64,000 nucleotides of DNA from Bacillota bacterium (GTDB lineage: Bacteria > Bacillota > Clostridia > Christensenellales > SZUA-584). Every line of letters begins with the position of its first letter. Position 1 is the stretch's first letter. Where the stretch lies: the NCBI GenBank assembly GCA_023410475.1, contig JAEYPS010000037.1, positions 16,775 through 80,774 of the forward strand. Direction: 5' to 3'. The position numbers and the translations under genes were made by a program. The notes beneath the pieces are model-generated. The model did no database searches. It was not told where the DNA came from and saw only the letters and a list, made by a program, of their open reading frames with translations. Of the stretch, positions 17,458 to 25,800 are shown piece by piece.

Positions 17458-18864
17458 TTAACTTTTCTGAGCTTCTGATTTTGCGCGCCGCTTCGCGTGA
17501 AGCCGCTTGCTGATAATTATTCCGATTATACATACTATAGCGTATACCGCAAATATAGCATATGTAAGCACGTACAGCAACGGTTTGTCTTCGACCCACG
17601 CCGAGACAGGTATGGCGATAACCATCATTAAGGGGATGCCGATTATGGCGCCGAACCCGCTTCCCAGAACAAGGCTCTCGGGTACGTTTGATTTTCCTTC
17701 CGGGTCTATCTCTTTAAGCAGCGCCATACTGGTTACAATTGTTCCCGTCCACATACCGTAAAGGCCTACGGCGTGCTCAAACCTCTCTTCACGGTAAAGC
17801 CATTTTGCCATCCTAGCGGAATAAAACATAGTAAACAGGCCGCCGATTGTAGAGAGTATAATTACGGGGACAAAATATCTTTGAAGCACCCCAAGTGAAA
17901 TCGCGCAAATAGAGGCTACAATCATAATATCGAAAGCGGCCGAGGAAATACGCTGAAGAAGATAATTGTCGGCGTAGTCTACGCGGACGATGTTCCGCTT
18001 CCTCAGAATATTTGATATTCCGCGCACACCGATCGCGATTATAGTGCCGAACAAAAACTGAAAACCCCAGAAAAGCTTGACGAGAGTGCTTCCCTTCCCG
18101 ATAAGCGCCTCAAGGCCTAAAAGCAAAAGATAGGTAAGAAGGTAGCATACTCCGATAAGCACCGCCTGTATAGTCAGGTCGTCAAGATATATCGATTTTG
18201 GCACCTTGGCGGTATGCTCCTGAACATCCGGGGAAGTATCGGAAGTTATTTCGGCGGATGGCCTTTTCTTAATGCCGTACACCTTTTTCATAATATTCAT
18301 ATACGGTATGCCGCCTATTATCGCCCATAAAAAGCCGAACGTTGCCATCGACAGGCCGACGTTTCCGCCGTCCGCAAGAGCTTTAGAAGCGGGCTCGAGC
18401 ATTGCAAAAGACCTTCCCGTTGCGAACGCCTGCCCGGGCCCTTGGGCGAAAGAGAGCGGGAGAAGAAGTCCGAAATTGGATGCAAGCCAGGGAGTTAACG
18501 TTGCGGCGAGCAGAAGCGCGACACCGAGCCCCAAAGCCGCCTGAAGTATATACGTATTGACTATGGCAAAGCCGGTGTTTGTAATATTCTCGGTAGTCTT
18601 CGCTTTTCTTTTTTTAAGCGCCATTGCTATGAAGCCTATAGCGGTAAAATGATAAACCATGTTTTCGAGCGCGCTTCTGTCAAACGGCACCCAATTAAGT
18701 ATTTCTGGCCCCAGAATTAGGCCGATAAAGCCGCCGAAAAGAGCGGTAGGAACAAGATGTTTTCTGAAGAATTTTATCTTGGCCTTTATACCCAGCGATA
18801 TACCAAGCAGAGCGAGCAGAAAAGCAAACTGCAGTACAGTTCTCCAGTTTATGACTTCAGCCAT
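17458..18864 (-). CDS. GltS-like sodium:glutamate symporter
   Basis: A 468-residue membrane protein with about ten or more hydrophobic helices. The SFAQGPGQAFATGRSFA stretch corresponds to the conserved re-entrant loop of glutamate:Na+ symporters of the GltS family, and a second half-repeat carries SVLGSGFGAIIG-like residues. Several family members are longer and annotated only as symporters, so glutamate as substrate is probable rather than sure. Start at ATG 18864 behind an ideal AAAGGAGGT; this start overlaps the end of the acyltransferase gene by eight bases. Confidence 0.85.
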   Translation of the reverse strand: MAEVINWRTVLQFAFLLALLGISLGIKAKIKFFRKHLVPTALFGGFIGLILGPEILNWVPFDRSALENMVYHFTAIGFIAMALKKRKAKTTENITNTGFAIVNTYILQAALGLGVALLLAATLTPWLASNFGLLLPLSFAQGPGQAFATGRSFAMLEPASKALADGGNVGLSMATFGFLWAIIGGIPYMNIMKKVYGIKKRPSAEITSDTSPDVQEHTAKVPKSIYLDDLTIQAVLIGVCYLLTYLLLLGLEALIGKGSTLVKLFWGFQFLFGTIIAIGVRGISNILRKRNIVRVDYADNYLLQRISSAAFDIMIVASICAISLGVLQRYFVPVIILSTIGGLFTMFYSARMAKWLYREERFEHAVGLYGMWTGTIVTSMALLKEIDPEGKSNVPESLVLGSGFGAIIGIPLMMVIAIPVSAWVEDKPLLYVLTYAIFAVYAIVCIIGIIISKRLHAKRRAKSEAQKS

Positions 18865-20080
18865 CAAACGACCTCCTTTTTATGCCCTTGAGCAAGCCAA
18901 GGGCGCTGCACCATTTATAAACAGATATACGCCTGTCAACAAAGCATACCCTGTAATCCCTAGGCCCGTATCTGAAGGAGAGCCCGCTTTTAAAATATAT
19001 GGAAAGCCCGTGTATGCCTTTTATCTTAAACGAATAACTTCCTATGATTAATTCCTTTTTATTTAGAATTACGAGGCCTTTATCGAGCACCCTGAAGGGA
19101 TCGTCGTCTGACTCGGAGGCAAGCAGCTTAGCGTCATTGTCCGAGAGTATAATGCCGTCTTCGGTATCCGTTGCCGTTATGATACGCTCGAGCTGCTCAT
19201 ACTGCCAGTCACTCAAGCCGTTAATGTTCTGCGCTGGAAGATGCCCGTTTACGGAATGAAGAAAGCCGTATTCGTCAATACGGTATTCGGCGGAGCATGC
19301 ACGGCACCACAACTTATCACCGGCGGTATGAAGCGTCCCGATATTTTGGCATTCTGGGCACATGTAAATAAGTCGCTCGAGGCCCTTTGCGAGAGCTTTA
19401 CCGCGAAAGGGTACCATATTTTGCCGCTGCCAGTCAAAGTCGTTATGCTCAAGAGCGGATGAGATCTTTTCTTCTATATCTCTTAAACTCATTTGCATGA
19501 CGTCATCTGAATCAAGCAAAAGCTTTATGTCTATTTCGATACGTCCGCGGCGTTTTGTATCCGCCCACCTGGGGCTTGAAAAATACGCGCCGCTTATTTT
19601 TGCGGTAACGACCGGTATCTTAAGGAGCTTAACAAGCTTGTATAACGCGCCCGATATACACAGCGATTTACCGTCCCAGCTTCGCGCGCCCTCGGGAAAT
19701 ATACCTACTGCGCCTGCGTTCTTAACCGTTTTTATAATTTTTTTAATTGTTTTTGCATCGCTTACGAATTTCTTTTTCGGTATGTAATCCGCAAGGGAAA
19801 ACAGCATCCTCAGTATTTTGTTTTTAAAGACCGTATCCGTTACAACAAAATGCAAGGGCTCTTGCATAAAGTATTGAAGATACAGTCCGTCATAGCTGTT
19901 GCAATGATTAGAAAGCAGAAGACACGGCCCTTTGATACGTATTTTTGAGCCGGGGGTCAGCTTTACTTTATATCTTAAGCGCAAATACAGTCCGAATGTG
20001 AGCTTATATAATATAACAAGCGTGCAGAGAATTATTCTTTTGATACGCAGTATTGTTTTTTCGCGAAGTGCCCTGTTCAC
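18857..20080 (-). CDS. PlsC-type acyltransferase with C-terminal zinc-ribbon extension
   Basis: The N-terminal 210 residues form a lysophospholipid acyltransferase: a hydrophobic anchor, the H-x4-D motif at H59/D64 (NHCNSYDG) and FPEGARS near residue 128. After that comes an unusual tail of about 190 residues with four cysteines in CPEC (241/244) and CRAC (259/262), a pattern that suggests a zinc ribbon, and then a beta-rich end (FRVLDKGLVILNKKELIIG). The start is GTG behind AAAGAGGT. It is the first gene of a three-gene operon with two transporters. The acyltransferase part is confident; the role of the tail is unknown. Confidence 0.85.
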   Translation of the reverse strand: MNRALREKTILRIKRIILCTLVILYKLTFGLYLRLRYKVKLTPGSKIRIKGPCLLLSNHCNSYDGLYLQYFMQEPLHFVVTDTVFKNKILRMLFSLADYIPKKKFVSDAKTIKKIIKTVKNAGAVGIFPEGARSWDGKSLCISGALYKLVKLLKIPVVTAKISGAYFSSPRWADTKRRGRIEIDIKLLLDSDDVMQMSLRDIEEKISSALEHNDFDWQRQNMVPFRGKALAKGLERLIYMCPECQNIGTLHTAGDKLWCRACSAEYRIDEYGFLHSVNGHLPAQNINGLSDWQYEQLERIITATDTEDGIILSDNDAKLLASESDDDPFRVLDKGLVILNKKELIIGSYSFKIKGIHGLSIYFKSGLSFRYGPRDYRVCFVDRRISVYKWCSALGLLKGIKRRSFDG

Positions 20081-20115
20081 GCAATTACCTCTTTGGGGAG
20101 TTGACTTTGATAATC

Positions 20116-20145
20116 ATTATACTATAAATGTAGATTAACAAGCAA
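20116..20145 (-). promoter_or_regulatory. promoter of the acyltransferase-transporter operon
   Basis: Minus-strand reading: TTGCTT, 18 bases, TATAAT, placed about 36 bases before the GTG start. The -10 is perfect and the -35 matches in three positions; TTGTTA at a shorter distance is an alternative. Confidence 0.5.
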
Positions 20146-20201
20146 ATTATAGCCATATGGATAAAAAAGAAAACACTGTTCTTTTATTTTGATTTCCCAT
20201 A

Positions 20202-20210
20202 TGTTAAAAT
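20202..20210 (+). promoter_or_regulatory. extended -10 promoter of mtnA
   Basis: TGTTAAAAT forms an extended -10 element about 38 bases before the mtnA start. No good -35 is visible at the usual distance. Confidence 0.4.
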
Positions 20211-20247
20211 ACCTTTAATCAAAAAGAATGCCATTAAGGAGCTCGTA

Positions 20248-21261
20248 GTGGAACTCTTTACTATAAGATATAACGGCGCTCGTCTCGTTTTGCTTGATCA
20301 GACAAAGCTGCCCGAAAAAGTAGAATACATGACTGTTTCGACTTTGCAGCAGGCATACGACGCCATAAGGGACATGGTGGTAAGAGGCGCTCCCGCTATC
20401 GGGGTCTGCGCCGCTTTCGGCATGTGTTTAGCCGCGAGGGAGTGCAAAGAGGACATCGAAAAGCTAAGAGAGTCTGCGCAGTTTATGTGCTCGGCAAGGC
20501 CGACGGCAACAAACCTTACATGGGCGGTTAAAAGGGTTATGAGCGCGGCCGGGCGGCCGGGAAACCTCATAGAGAACATGGAGCGCGAAGCGTTTGCGAT
20601 AATGAAAGAGGATGAAGATATAAACCGCAGTATCGGCGAAAACCTGCTTACGCTTCTTCCTCAAAACGGGTGCATCATGACGCACTGCAACGCGGGGGCG
20701 CTGGCGACCGTAAAGTTTGGAACGGCGCTTTCTCCGGTATACGTTGGCCTTGAGCGGGGGAGGAAGTTTAAGGTTTACGCCTGCGAGACAAGGCCTCGGC
20801 TTCAGGGCTCAAAGCTTACTGCGCTTGAGCTGCGTGAGGCGGGCGTAGACGTTACCGTCATATGCGACAACAATGCCGCGAACGTATTGAAAGAAGGCGT
20901 CGTAGACGCCGTTATCACTGGCTGTGACAGAGTTGCGGCCAACGGGGACGCAGCGAACAAGATAGGAACGTTTTCGCTGTCGATACTCTGCAAATACTTC
21001 GGAGTACCGTTTTATATTGCCGCGCCGACGCCGACAATAGACTTTGAGTGCGCGGCAGGGGAAGACATAGAGATAGAGCAGCGTGACGAAAGCGAGGTCA
21101 CAAACGGCTTGGGCGAGAGGACAGCGCCGCAGGGCGTTAAAGCGCTGAACCCTGCGTTTGATGTAACGCCCGCGGAAAACATAACCGCGATAGTTACCGA
21201 GAAGGGCATATTTAAACCCGTTGAATTAAATAATCTTAGAGACGTTAAGTTTGAAGGGTAA
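20248..21261 (+). CDS. mtnA: methylthioribose-1-phosphate isomerase
   Basis: Aldose-ketose isomerase of methionine salvage, 337 residues, related to eIF2B subunits. RDMVVRGAPAIGVCAAFG, the catalytic cysteine in IMTHCNAGALAT, ACETRPRLQG and the catalytic aspartate in GCDRVAANGDAANKIGT are all conserved. It starts with GTG behind TAAGGAG. No other methionine-salvage gene is nearby, so it could also act on ribose-1-phosphate analogues, as seen in relatives. Confidence 0.93.
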   Translation: MELFTIRYNGARLVLLDQTKLPEKVEYMTVSTLQQAYDAIRDMVVRGAPAIGVCAAFGMCLAARECKEDIEKLRESAQFMCSARPTATNLTWAVKRVMSAAGRPGNLIENMEREAFAIMKEDEDINRSIGENLLTLLPQNGCIMTHCNAGALATVKFGTALSPVYVGLERGRKFKVYACETRPRLQGSKLTALELREAGVDVTVICDNNAANVLKEGVVDAVITGCDRVAANGDAANKIGTFSLSILCKYFGVPFYIAAPTPTIDFECAAGEDIEIEQRDESEVTNGLGERTAPQGVKALNPAFDVTPAENITAIVTEKGIFKPVELNNLRDVKFEG

Positions 21262-21353
21262 AGCAATAACGGCACGGCTTTAAAAAGCAGTCATGCAAAT
21301 ATGGGCTGCAAAAAGCCCGCAGCATTTTGAAACACAAATAAAGGGGGATACAT

Positions 21354-22145
21354 ATGAGCAAGACATTGGGAATAGCATTCGGAGGAAGCGGCGCTGAAGG
21401 GATCGCCTGCGTTGCCTATATAAAGGCGCTTGAGGACGCCGGGATAAAGCCTGATATAGTTTCCGGCACTGGGATGGGCGGTGTCGCGGCAGCGATGTAT
21501 GCCTCCGGAATGTCGGCGAGAGACATTCTCGAATTTTTAAAAGAGATCGATTTTCCGGGTGCGAAGCGTCCTATAAATATCGCGAAGGTAAAGGACGCGA
21601 GGATGGGTATACTCGACAATATGGGCATAGAGGAATATTTTAAAATGGTCGTTCCCATCAAGGTTTTTGATCGGCTGTACTTCCCTCTGAGGATTGTAGC
21701 GGCTGATTATGAGACAGGAAAAGAGGTCGTTTTTTCGCAAGGAGACATGGTGCGCGCAGTGCGCGCGGGGGCTTCCGTTCCCGGCATATTTTCGCCTTAC
21801 GAAAAAGACGGCGTCGTTTATATAGACGGCTCGTGTGTCAACCCTGTGCCTTTTGACGTTATCCGCGATGATTGTGAAGTGCTGGCGGCTATAGAGCCTG
21901 TCACCGAGCAGCAGACTGATAAAAGAGATCTTGATATAAGCGTCTTTCCGGCAATGATGAGCGCGTACAACAACACGAAGAAGGCGCTGTCGCGTGAAAG
22001 GCAAAAATCGTGCCACGTGGATGTTTACGATTACCTGGTGCTTGAAGAGATTTCACCGTTCGATTTTGTGTGTTACGACGACATTATATCAAAAGCCGGA
22101 GAAAGCGCAGATAAGTTTATTAGAGAACTCGAAAGCGTTCTTTAA
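21354..22145 (+). CDS. patatin-like protein lacking the catalytic serine
   Basis: A 263-residue protein with the patatin/RssA fold: an N-terminal glycine-rich loop, the VRAGASVPGIFSP segment and the YIDGS motif with the dyad aspartate at D158. The nucleophile elbow, normally G-x-S-x-G, reads G38-T-G40-M-G42, so the catalytic serine is replaced by glycine. The arginine or lysine usual in the oxyanion loop is also missing (GGSGAEG). The frame is intact and has a GGGGG SD, so this looks like a maintained pseudoenzyme rather than a decaying gene. A terminator follows. Confidence 0.85.
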   Translation: MSKTLGIAFGGSGAEGIACVAYIKALEDAGIKPDIVSGTGMGGVAAAMYASGMSARDILEFLKEIDFPGAKRPINIAKVKDARMGILDNMGIEEYFKMVVPIKVFDRLYFPLRIVAADYETGKEVVFSQGDMVRAVRAGASVPGIFSPYEKDGVVYIDGSCVNPVPFDVIRDDCEVLAAIEPVTEQQTDKRDLDISVFPAMMSAYNNTKKALSRERQKSCHVDVYDYLVLEEISPFDFVCYDDIISKAGESADKFIRELESVL

Positions 22146-22187
22146 AAGCTTGTATTCGCAGGCGAGAATAATCAGTTTAATGAACTA

Positions 22188-22214
22188 TACACCCGCAATA
22201 TACGGGTGTATTTT
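22188..22214 (+). terminator. terminator after the patatin-like gene
   Basis: Perfect 8-bp stem TACACCCG / CGGGTGTA with a 7-base loop, followed by TTTT. Confidence 0.85.
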
Positions 22215-22220
22215 CATACG

Positions 22221-22255
22221 GGGTCCCCAAAAAGCCCAAAGCTTTTTGGGGTGTG
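22221..22255. repeat. CCAAAAAGC/GCTTTTTGG intergenic palindrome, copy 1
   Basis: Perfect 11-bp inverted repeat CCCCAAAAAGC / GCTTTTTGGGG around a 5-base loop, preceded by GGGGT. Related palindromes lie at 38541-38566 and 57356-57378, and a decayed one near 8711. It directly follows a complete terminator, so it is not needed for that purpose. Confidence 0.6.
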
Positions 22256-22349
22256 TATTGCTGGCCTACTGCGCTTATAATTTTTAGAGATTACAAAAAA
22301 AGCACCATATTTTGCATATTAAGGTATTTTGGCTGTCGAAAAATAAAGA

Positions 22350-22393
22350 ATTACGGAATAACATGTAAAAAAATTCGGAATAACATGTAAAAA
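22350..22393 (+). repeat. two 22-bp direct repeats upstream of the riboswitch promoter
   Basis: CGGAATAACATGTAAAAA occurs twice with a period of 22 bases (starting at 22354 and 22376). The core ATAACATG recurs a third time at about 22439, inside the promoter spacer. The spacing is close to two helical turns. Confidence 0.6.
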
Positions 22394-22429
22394 AATAAAG
22401 AAAAACAATTAAAAATGGGCAAAACACCC

Positions 22430-22459
22430 TTGACAACATATAACATGCGCGTGTATATT
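22430..22459 (+). promoter_or_regulatory. sigma-A promoter for the riboswitch-controlled surface protein
   Basis: TTGACA, 18 bases, TATATT: a consensus -35 and a near-consensus -10. The predicted transcription start near 22466 gives a leader of about 360 bases that contains both riboswitches. Confidence 0.8.
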
Positions 22460-22527
22460 GTAATTGAATAAAACTAAATATGTAAATTGTAATAACATTT
22501 ATACCAATTATTTATACTAATGTTCAG

Positions 22528-22606
22528 TGAAAAGCAAACTCGACGAAAGTCGGGGACGCAAAGCATGAAGTCTAAAGCGTTAACCGCCATGATTGTTCAG
22601 CCGCCT
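22528..22606 (+). ncRNA. c-di-GMP-I (GEMM) riboswitch aptamer 1
   Basis: The hallmark core is present: GCAAAC, a 6-bp hairpin CTCGAC-GAAA-GTCGGG closed by a GNRA tetraloop, GGGGACGCAAAGC, then a second arm with GTCTAAAG and CATGATTGTTCAGCCG. These match the GEMM-I consensus in order and spacing. The base before GCAAAC is A where the usual sequence has G. The 3' AGCCGC of the aptamer is also the 5' arm of the following terminator, so ligand binding should prevent termination (an ON switch); this direction is inferred. Confidence 0.85.
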
Positions 22607-22630
22607 CGTATGTTGAGTGCGGCTTTTTTG
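22599..22630 (+). terminator. terminator of riboswitch 1
   Basis: AGCCGC ... GCGGCT stem with a 14-base loop, followed by six T. It overlaps the 3' end of aptamer 1, making a mutually exclusive expression platform. Confidence 0.75.
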
Positions 22631-22679
22631 ATTCAGCAAATACCATTCGGTATAGATATAGGTCATAAATGTTATGTAA

Positions 22680-22761
22680 TGTGAAAAGCAGCCCCGCACG
22701 AAAGTCGGGTACGCAAAGCATGAAGTCTAAAGCGTTGATCGCTATGATGGTTCGGCCGCCT
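22680..22761 (+). ncRNA. c-di-GMP-I (GEMM) riboswitch aptamer 2
   Basis: A second copy about 150 bases downstream, sharing ACGCAAAGC, ATGAAGTCTAAAGCGTT and the GAAAGTCGGG hairpin strand with copy 1. Differences: GCAAAC has become GCAGCC, and the hairpin 5' strand has one extra C that would bulge out (CCCG-C-AC). It may therefore bind more weakly or differently. It also runs into its own terminator. Confidence 0.75.
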
Positions 22762-22783
22762 CAAAACTTTGAGCGCGGCTTTT
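22755..22783 (+). terminator. terminator of riboswitch 2
   Basis: GCCGC-CTCAAA / TTTGAG-C-GCGGC stem with a two-base loop as drawn, then TTTTGTTTT. It overlaps the 3' part of aptamer 2. The downstream start codon at 22827 has GGGAAGGAG as SD. Confidence 0.7.
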
Positions 22784-22826
22784 GTTTTAATGACAGAGCA
22801 TCGTAAAAGCGGGAAGGAGTACAATT

Positions 22827-25800
22827 ATGAAGACGAGGAGAATGATAATAGCGGGTGTAGTGATCGCTTTGTTGGTTACAATAGCGGCATCTACGGTGTT
22901 TGCCTCAACCGGCGCGTCATTCAGCTATACTATAGCGGAAGGTGAAGGAAGTAAGCTGACGGTGTCTTCTGCCGATGCAGAGCAGGGGCTTATTGAGCCA
23001 GGCTCCACCGGAAAAGGAGTATTCGGCTCCGGCGAAACATGGAGCTTTACCGCACGCCCGGCCTCGGGATATGAATTCGACAAGTGGGCAATAAGCGGCG
23101 GTGATTATTTAAGCAGTATAAGCAAGAGCTCCGAGACGCTTAAACTAAGCTTAAAGGACGGAGTGATTGATAAAGGAGAGGCTGCAATAATTAAGGCGGT
23201 CGCTCATTTTAAGCCCGCGGCTCCCGAGCCAAGTGAAACTCCGCAAATCAGTGATAACCCTGAAGTAAGCGAGAGCCCGGAAACAAGCGAGAGTCCTGAA
23301 GTAAGCGAGAGCCCGGAAACAAGCGAGAGTCCTGAAACAAGCGATGACCCTGAAGTAAGCGAGAGCCCGGAAACAAGCGAGAGCCCGGAAACAAGCGAAG
23401 AGCCTGCGGCACAAGGCGCGTATACGCAGGAAGAAATAAATAAAGTGATAGACGAGCTGACAGCGAAATATCCTACTTTGGAAGCATTAGTAGCTGCTTA
23501 TCCGACTCTTGAATCGTTTTTAGCGGATTACCCAATGCTTGAAAGTCTTATGACGGACTATCCGCCAAAAGAAGAGGCTGAAGCAGAATTGCCTTCCGAA
23601 GAAGTCGGCCCTGATACTGACGGGCTTGGTTCGCCGCGTTATATCGGAAACGTAGCAAAACTAAAGGCACCTGTGATGCGCACATTCGATATGTTCATGA
23701 CGAAATCCGCGTCGGCGGGTGGGCCTGAGTGGCCGGAACCCGGAGCGGTCTATGTTGAGAAAAACGCAACCGGCACAGGGACACAAGGAAAATACCAAAT
23801 AGAGCTCGAAGTGTTTGGGAAAAACACCGAATCAACATCGGATATCGTATTGGTTCTTGACGATTCCACAAGCATGAACGGAAGCAAGTTAACCGAGATG
23901 AAAGCTGCGGCAAAAAACTTCGTTAACGGTTTGATCGACGGCAGCGGTAATATAAAAATAGCTATCGTTACGATTAACGGAGGAGGAACCGCGATTCCGT
24001 CGGCACTATCGAATTTTTCGACAAATAAAACAGCGCTTAACAGCGCGATAGACGGGATAACTACAAGGTCGGCTACCAATCTGCAGGGCGGCTTTAATCT
24101 CGCCAGACAGATGATTAATGCCAGTACCGCGGATAACAAGAGCGTCGTTCTGATGAGCGACGGCGACCCCATATACAGTTACAGGCCTGTTGTTACAGCC
24201 CCGGTGTTGCTGGGAGAAGAATGGAGTAACGGGCAGTGGAGACCCATATGGGACAAAACACAGAGCGATTACAGTGTAGAATTTTTCCATAACCCGAACG
24301 GATATGATTATACCACCCTTATGGGCGGCGGCATGTCGGATACCTACAACTATAATTATCAGCATACCGCTACCTGGGCGGCGTCGGGCAGATCATATAC
24401 GTTCTCCGTTTCAAGGACACTGCGTCACTCAGTCGCTACTATAAAAGAGTCCGGCTATATGCCCTCGGATGTGGACATATATACGATCGGTTTTGATATT
24501 GCTTCCGGCAGCACAGCGCAGACTGTTCTTCAGGGCTGCGCGACCGGAGGCAACTACTATGCCGCTGTTCCGGGAGACCTCTCGGGCGTATTCAGCAAGA
24601 TAGGCGCGCAGATATTATACGCCGCAAGGAACGTTACTGTTTCTGATCCGATGAGCGTTTATGTTGACCTTGTCGTAGCGAACCCGGCCAGCCCGACATG
24701 GGCGCTCGCCGGTACTGCGGGAGCGGCGAGCGCTGATGTTGTAGTGACATCAGGCAGCGTTACGTTCACTTATGATAATGTACACGGCAAGTGGGAGCTG
24801 TCATGGAGCATTCCCTCTATAAAAGAACAGTATGAAACCGACGGTGTGACACCCAAGGGCGAAAAAATGACATATAAGGTAACGGTAGACCTCGATACTA
24901 CCATACCCGGTCATATATATCCCTCGAACAAGGATACATACGTAAACTATACCGACGTTGGCGGCAGCGCTGCCGAAAAAGTGGCGTACGAGAGCTGGGA
25001 TCCAGGCGACTTTACAGTACCGGCTGTCAGCGACGGCTACGGTTCCATTCAGGTCGTATATTACAGAGTAAATTCCCTCGGCCAGCCTGTCAACAGCCTT
25101 GGTGTAGTTCAGCCGGATATTTCTACAGCGTACGTCATTAAAACATCCTTCTACGAAGTGGGCGGTAATCCTGCGCTTACTCTGCCGGGAGATTATACGG
25201 TTGTAACGGACGCGTCCGCTGCAGACGGCACCGGTGCGACATATTCAGCTTATATACCCGGCGATTCGAGAAATGTTTCGCTCAATGCGAGCAATCCGGC
25301 AAAAACAGTATACTTTGGATTTACGAAAGATGTTTATACAATAACGTTCAACCTTGACGGCAAGGGTACGTCGGATGACCAGCTTGTTTTTAACAATCTT
25401 AACTACGGTGATCCTTTTCCTCATATACCGTCCGTGACGCCGAACACCGGCTGGACGTTCACTGGCTGGAGCCCCAGCCTTGAGACGCCGCCCTCAACGG
25501 TTACGGGAAGCGCGACATATACGGCACAATATGAAGAAGTAAAAACGTTCAGGGTAATGAACAGCAACGGCCCGGGCGGAGACCATGGGTTCATTCGCGT
25601 AACATATAACGGAATAACGGTTGACCTCGACGCGAATCAGGAAGAAACGTTTGTGTATGTCGCCAGTGCAGGCAATGTAGAAGTTGATTTCGTACCCGAT
25701 ACAGGATGGATGTTCCGGTACTACGTTATTGGAAACGGAGCCGCGCACATAGACAGAGATCCTGACAGCATCGATCCCAGCACTTATGCCGGGCAGAACG

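Noticed and set aside
23262..23404. Regular short repeats that could look like a CRISPR array
   Set aside because: They are contiguous 18-bp units without spacers, in frame within a coding region.
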